16,919 bases of DNA from JBBDWJ01 sp040902925. GTDB lineage: Bacteria > Acidobacteriota > Terriglobia > Bryobacterales > UBA6623. Of the stretch, positions 14,529 to 16,919 are shown piece after piece. The notes below the pieces were generated by a model. It did no database searches and was not told the origin of the DNA. It saw nothing but the letters and a program-made list of their open reading frames with translations. The stretch covers positions 1-16,919 of the forward strand of contig JBBDWJ010000252.1 of the NCBI GenBank assembly GCA_040902925.1. The letters run 5' to 3'. Position 1 is the stretch's first letter; the number at the start of each line of letters is the position of its first letter. The position numbers and the translations under genes are program-made.

Positions 14529-14551
14529 TATGTGGAGTATGCTCCACATAT
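14529..14551 (+). promoter_or_regulatory. Perfect inverted repeat over the antitoxin start: candidate operator
   Basis: Arms TATGTGGAG (14529-14537) and CTCCACATA (14542-14550) are perfect reverse complements around TATG, and the A of the antitoxin start codon is the last base of the right arm. Ribbon-helix-helix antitoxins usually bind such palindromes at their own promoter, so autorepression is likely. In RNA, the hairpin would pair the only GGAG upstream of the ATG with CTCC, so it could also restrain translation. Confidence 0.6.
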
Positions 14552-14783
14552 GGAGACGATCCAGGTTGTGCTCGATACGCAGCTATTGCGAGCGACCGAC
14601 AAAGCCGCGCGGCGCGCCGGCAAGAATCGGTCTGCCCTGGTTCGGGATGCTCTTCGCCACTATTTGCGGGAAGTCCAGATTCAGGACCTCGGGCGGCGCG
14701 ATCGAGAAGGGTACCAACGGTTTCCGGATAGCGGCGACGACCTCCAGGGATGGCAACGGTTGACAGCGTGGCCGCCCGAATAA
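14550..14783 (+). CDS. MazE-type ribbon-helix-helix antitoxin
   Basis: A 77-residue DNA-binding antitoxin. Residues about 3-41 form a MetJ/Arc/CopG ribbon-helix-helix: the strand TIQVVLDTQLL, a first helix with ATDKAARRAG, then NRSALVRDALRHYLRE. The tail DREGYQRFPDSGDD...LTAWPPE matches the toxin-binding tail of MazE antitoxins of this RHH class, which commonly reads EGYRRxP...W...WP. The start METIQ is chosen because it begins the strand and follows the palindrome. Downstream, the start of a mazF-like frame overlaps its last codons by 16 nt, the usual mazEF arrangement, but the toxin is broken. The gene is divergent from the BMC operon, so the 178-bp intergenic region may be shared. Confidence 0.85.
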   Translation: METIQVVLDTQLLRATDKAARRAGKNRSALVRDALRHYLREVQIQDLGRRDREGYQRFPDSGDDLQGWQRLTAWPPE

Positions 14784-14869
14784 AACGAGGGGAAGTCCGT
14801 ATGTTCCGATTTGGATCGCCCGCCTTGATCCTTCTTCATCCGGCGATTACAGCGAAGGTGTTAGCCTGA
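14768..14869 (+). pseudogene. Truncated mazF-like toxin remnant
   Basis: A GTG at 14768, overlapping the antitoxin end, opens a frame reading VAARIKRGEVRMFRFGSP, the typical N-terminal strand of a MazF/PemK endoribonuclease (RGEVxxxxF). The usual DKRRP segment before the next strand is missing; ALIL resumes the pattern and the frame stops at 14867-14869 after 33 residues. Intact MazF is about 105-115 residues. No other frame up to 14910 restores MazF similarity. The toxin is therefore decayed, leaving an orphan antitoxin. The call rests on motif recall and position. Confidence 0.6.
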
Positions 14870-14910
14870 ATGAGGGCTCTCAGGGCGCCAATATATCGCG
14901 GGAGGAAGAA

Positions 14911-15444
14911 ATGGGCTTGTTGGAGCTATTCGGGATCAAGGGCAAACCGGCGGAGGCCGTCAGTAGTTCGGCCTCGGAAACCGTCCGCCAAATCACCGAG
15001 CGGCTCGACAAGATGGATCCCGAGCGGGCGAAGTACATCGCGGCGTTCGCCTATCTGCTGGGGCGCGTCGCCAATGCCGATTTGAGCATCAGCGAGCACG
15101 AAACCCGGGAGATGGAACGAATCGTGGAAACTATCGCCGGATTACCCGAGGAACAAGCGATCCTGGTGATACAAATCGCCAAGTCGCAGCACGCATTGTT
15201 TGGCGGCACCGAAAATTTCGTCGTTACCCAGGAGTTCAACCGCGTCGCCACGCGCGCCCAAAAACTTGCGCTGCTCAATTGCCTGTTCGCCGTTTCCTCT
15301 TCCGACCGCTCGATCTCGACTGTCGAAGACAACGAAGTCCGAAAGATCTCGCGCGAGCTGCGGCTGGACCACTCCGACTTCATTGCCGCGCGCTCGGCCT
15401 ACAAGGAACATCTCGAAGTGCTAAGGAAACGGCCCGAGCGCTAA
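14911..15444 (+). CDS. TerB-like (tellurite resistance-type) helical protein
   Basis: A 177-residue all-helical soluble protein resembling the TerB family (PF05099). Two related acidic/helical repeats are visible: YLLGRVANADLSISEHETRE (48-67) and LFAVSSSDRSISTVEDNEV (125-143), each with an Asp-rich loop followed by a helix and the S-I-S-x-x-E pattern. TerB-type domains are linked to membrane stress and metal-related signalling, but the function of stand-alone members is uncertain, and no other ter gene is present. GGAGGA (14901-14906) lies 4 nt before the ATG, a strong ribosome binding site. It ends 11 bp from the convergent antiporter gene with no clear terminator. Confidence 0.8.
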   Translation: MGLLELFGIKGKPAEAVSSSASETVRQITERLDKMDPERAKYIAAFAYLLGRVANADLSISEHETREMERIVETIAGLPEEQAILVIQIAKSQHALFGGTENFVVTQEFNRVATRAQKLALLNCLFAVSSSDRSISTVEDNEVRKISRELRLDHSDFIAARSAYKEHLEVLRKRPER

Positions 15445-15455
15445 ACCGCCAAGGC

Positions 15456-16919
15456 TCAGGCGCGGCTGCTCAATTCGCGCCGGGAGTTGAAGTCCTCACC
15501 AAACCAGCGAAGAAAGTCCTCCACGGCGACCGTCGAAAAGAGCACTGGAGTGGCGCCGGCCGCGCGGAGCCTCTCTGCCTGTTCGGGTGCGAATGCACGC
15601 ACGATTAGCCTTTGGCCGTGAAGGAACCTGGCGACCCGCTCGTTGTCCTGGACCCGCCGCATCGTGGAGATGATGACGCGCGCGCGGCGGGCTCCGACGA
15701 TGCGCAGCAGATGATAGTCCGCCCCATCCCCTCGCACGGCTTCAAACCCTTCCGAGCGAAGCCGCTCGACCACCGCCGGGTCGTCGTCGACAACAACGAC
15801 ATGCTGCCCTTGAGCGGCCAGCGCATCCAGAAGCTGCCGCGTATTCGGCCCGCAACCCAGCAGCAGGACGTGGTCGTGCGGGCGCGGCGTCAAGATCACC
15901 CGGCGGCCTGAAGGAATCAATCGCATCAGACGCCAAGTCATCGTATCGGTGGCGATAAACGGCGTCAGGATCATGGTCACAACAGTCACGAACGCGACCA
16001 CCGCGAGCAGCCCCATCGTAATGTGGCCGTTGCCCATGCCAACCAGACCCAGCACCAATGAGAACTCGCTGCATTGCGCGAGCAATAAGCCGCCTTCGAT
16101 TCCGGTGCGGGCTGAGAGGCCCGCGCCGAAGGAAATCAGCGTGACCAGCGGAGGCGTCACCAACAACACCAGCAGCGTCAAAGCCAAAGCCAGCGACAGC
16201 GTGTCTGGATTCGGCACATCCAGAGTCGCGCCCAGGGTCACAAAGAAGAGCGCCAGAAAAAAATCGAACAGCGAGCTCATCTGACCCCGGACGATGCCGT
16301 TGATGGGGAACGCGGAGAGCGAAACACCTGCCAAGAAAGCCCCCGCCGGCAGCGGCAACCCAAGAAACTGTGCCGATCCCAAGAACAAGAACAGGTTGGC
16401 CAACACCAGCAATAACTGTGCTTCCTCGTCGAGCTTGAGCCGTAGCATCAGCAGAGGCACCAGCCAGCGCGCCCACGCCCACGTCGCCAGCACCAGCCCG
16501 GCGATCCCGGCCAGACTCCTCGCGATCGCGGACGGCCCCTCGTCGAGGCTGCCAAGACCCGTGATGAACAAGATGATGAGGACGTCCTGCACGAGCAGCA
16601 CGCCCACCACCAGCCGTCCGAAGGGCTCAAAAAACTGCTGCCGCTGCCGAAGAATGTCGAGAACGACTAAGGTCGAACTAGCGGTGAGCGCCAATCCCAT
16701 GTACAGCGCAGGCGTCCATTCAAAGCCCAACTGCAGCGCCACGGCGAAACCAATCCCGCAGATCAGAAAAAATTGCGCGAGGCCGATTTTAACGGCGGCT
16801 TGGCGCTGCGCGCCGACACGCAGCGGGCTCAATTCCGTACCGGCGACGAAGACTAGAAAAGTCAGTCCTAGCAGGAGCACTTCACTCAACAGGGCGCCGC
16901 CGGGCAAGACGCCCGCGGC
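15456..16919 (-). CDS. CPA2-family cation:proton antiporter with TrkA-N domain (KefB-like), 5'-partial
   Basis: The last 487 residues of a monovalent cation:proton antiporter are visible; the reading frame runs open past the window edge, so the N-terminal helices are missing. The membrane part contains the family segments ASSTLVVLDIL and GRLVVGVLLVQDVLIIL, whose Asp is expected in ion exchange, then GAFLAGVSLS and FDFFLALFFVTLGATLD. A cytosolic TrkA-N (RCK) domain begins at about visible residue 347 with HVLLLGCGPNTRQLL, followed by VVVVDDDP, and binds a nucleotide to gate transport. The predicted role is K+ or Na+/H+ exchange in pH or osmotic homeostasis. A TTG at 16907 is not the start, because the frame continues with matching hydrophobic sequence upstream. 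Confidence 0.9.
   Translation of the reverse strand, partial: AAGVLPGGALLSEVLLLGLTFLVFVAGTELSPLRVGAQRQAAVKIGLAQFFLICGIGFAVALQLGFEWTPALYMGLALTASSTLVVLDILRQRQQFFEPFGRLVVGVLLVQDVLIILFITGLGSLDEGPSAIARSLAGIAGLVLATWAWARWLVPLLMLRLKLDEEAQLLLVLANLFLFLGSAQFLGLPLPAGAFLAGVSLSAFPINGIVRGQMSSLFDFFLALFFVTLGATLDVPNPDTLSLALALTLLVLLVTPPLVTLISFGAGLSARTGIEGGLLLAQCSEFSLVLGLVGMGNGHITMGLLAVVAFVTVVTMILTPFIATDTMTWRLMRLIPSGRRVILTPRPHDHVLLLGCGPNTRQLLDALAAQGQHVVVVDDDPAVVERLRSEGFEAVRGDGADYHLLRIVGARRARVIISTMRRVQDNERVARFLHGQRLIVRAFAPEQAERLRAAGATPVLFSTVAVEDFLRWFGEDFNSRRELSSRA

Overview
The window (16,919 bp, GC-rich) looks chromosomal and most likely comes from an acidobacterium of the Solibacter/Bryobacterales type. This rests on a full-length orphan MacB/FtsX-type permease of the ADOP class (duplicated permease without its own ATPase, an acidobacterial hallmark), short interspersed palindromes between genes, a Tat-type leader on an enolase-superfamily sugar-acid enzyme, and a bacterial microcompartment (BMC) operon resembling the PVM/acidobacterial loci. 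The taxonomic assignment is inference. No rRNA, tRNA, CRISPR array, insertion sequence or transposase was seen.

Layout. 1-702: 5'-incomplete cyclase-family protein (+). 703-1239: long intergenic stretch ending in a cluster of palindromic repeats. 1240-3759: ADOP permease (+), with another palindrome directly after its stop. 3978-5000: secreted alpha/beta hydrolase (+). 5024-6007: zinc alcohol dehydrogenase of the L-galactonate oxidoreductase type (-), convergent with the hydrolase and divergent from a polytopic membrane protein at 6221-7651 (+). 7712-8659: UDP-glucuronate decarboxylase-like SDR (-), with a well-supported TTG start. 8865-10250: ManD/RspA-like enolase-superfamily dehydratase with a Tat-like leader (+). 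It converges on an IlvD/Edd sugar-acid dehydratase (10273-12030, -).

The centrepiece is the minus-strand unit 14371 to 10273. In transcription order it encodes a class II aldolase with a C-terminal encapsulation-peptide-like tail, one BMC-H hexamer protein, two BMC-P pentamer proteins, a 187-bp spacer containing a possible 65-codon ORF, a third BMC-P, a spacer with two inverted palindromes, and the IlvD/Edd dehydratase. This is a compact shell-plus-aldolase module. No aldehyde dehydrogenase, phosphotransacylase, kinase, isomerase or BMC-T is visible. The likely role is confinement of an aldehyde (for example lactaldehyde) made by aldol cleavage of a deoxysugar-derived substrate. The surrounding dehydrogenase, dehydratases, cyclase and transporter suggest a wider sugar/sugar-acid catabolic neighbourhood.

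14550-14869 (+) holds a MazE-type ribbon-helix-helix antitoxin whose start overlaps a perfect 9-bp inverted repeat, followed by a decayed mazF of only 33 codons. After that come a TerB-like protein (14911-15444, +) and the 3' part of a CPA2-type cation:proton antiporter with a TrkA-N domain (15456 to the window end, -), which is cut off by the edge.
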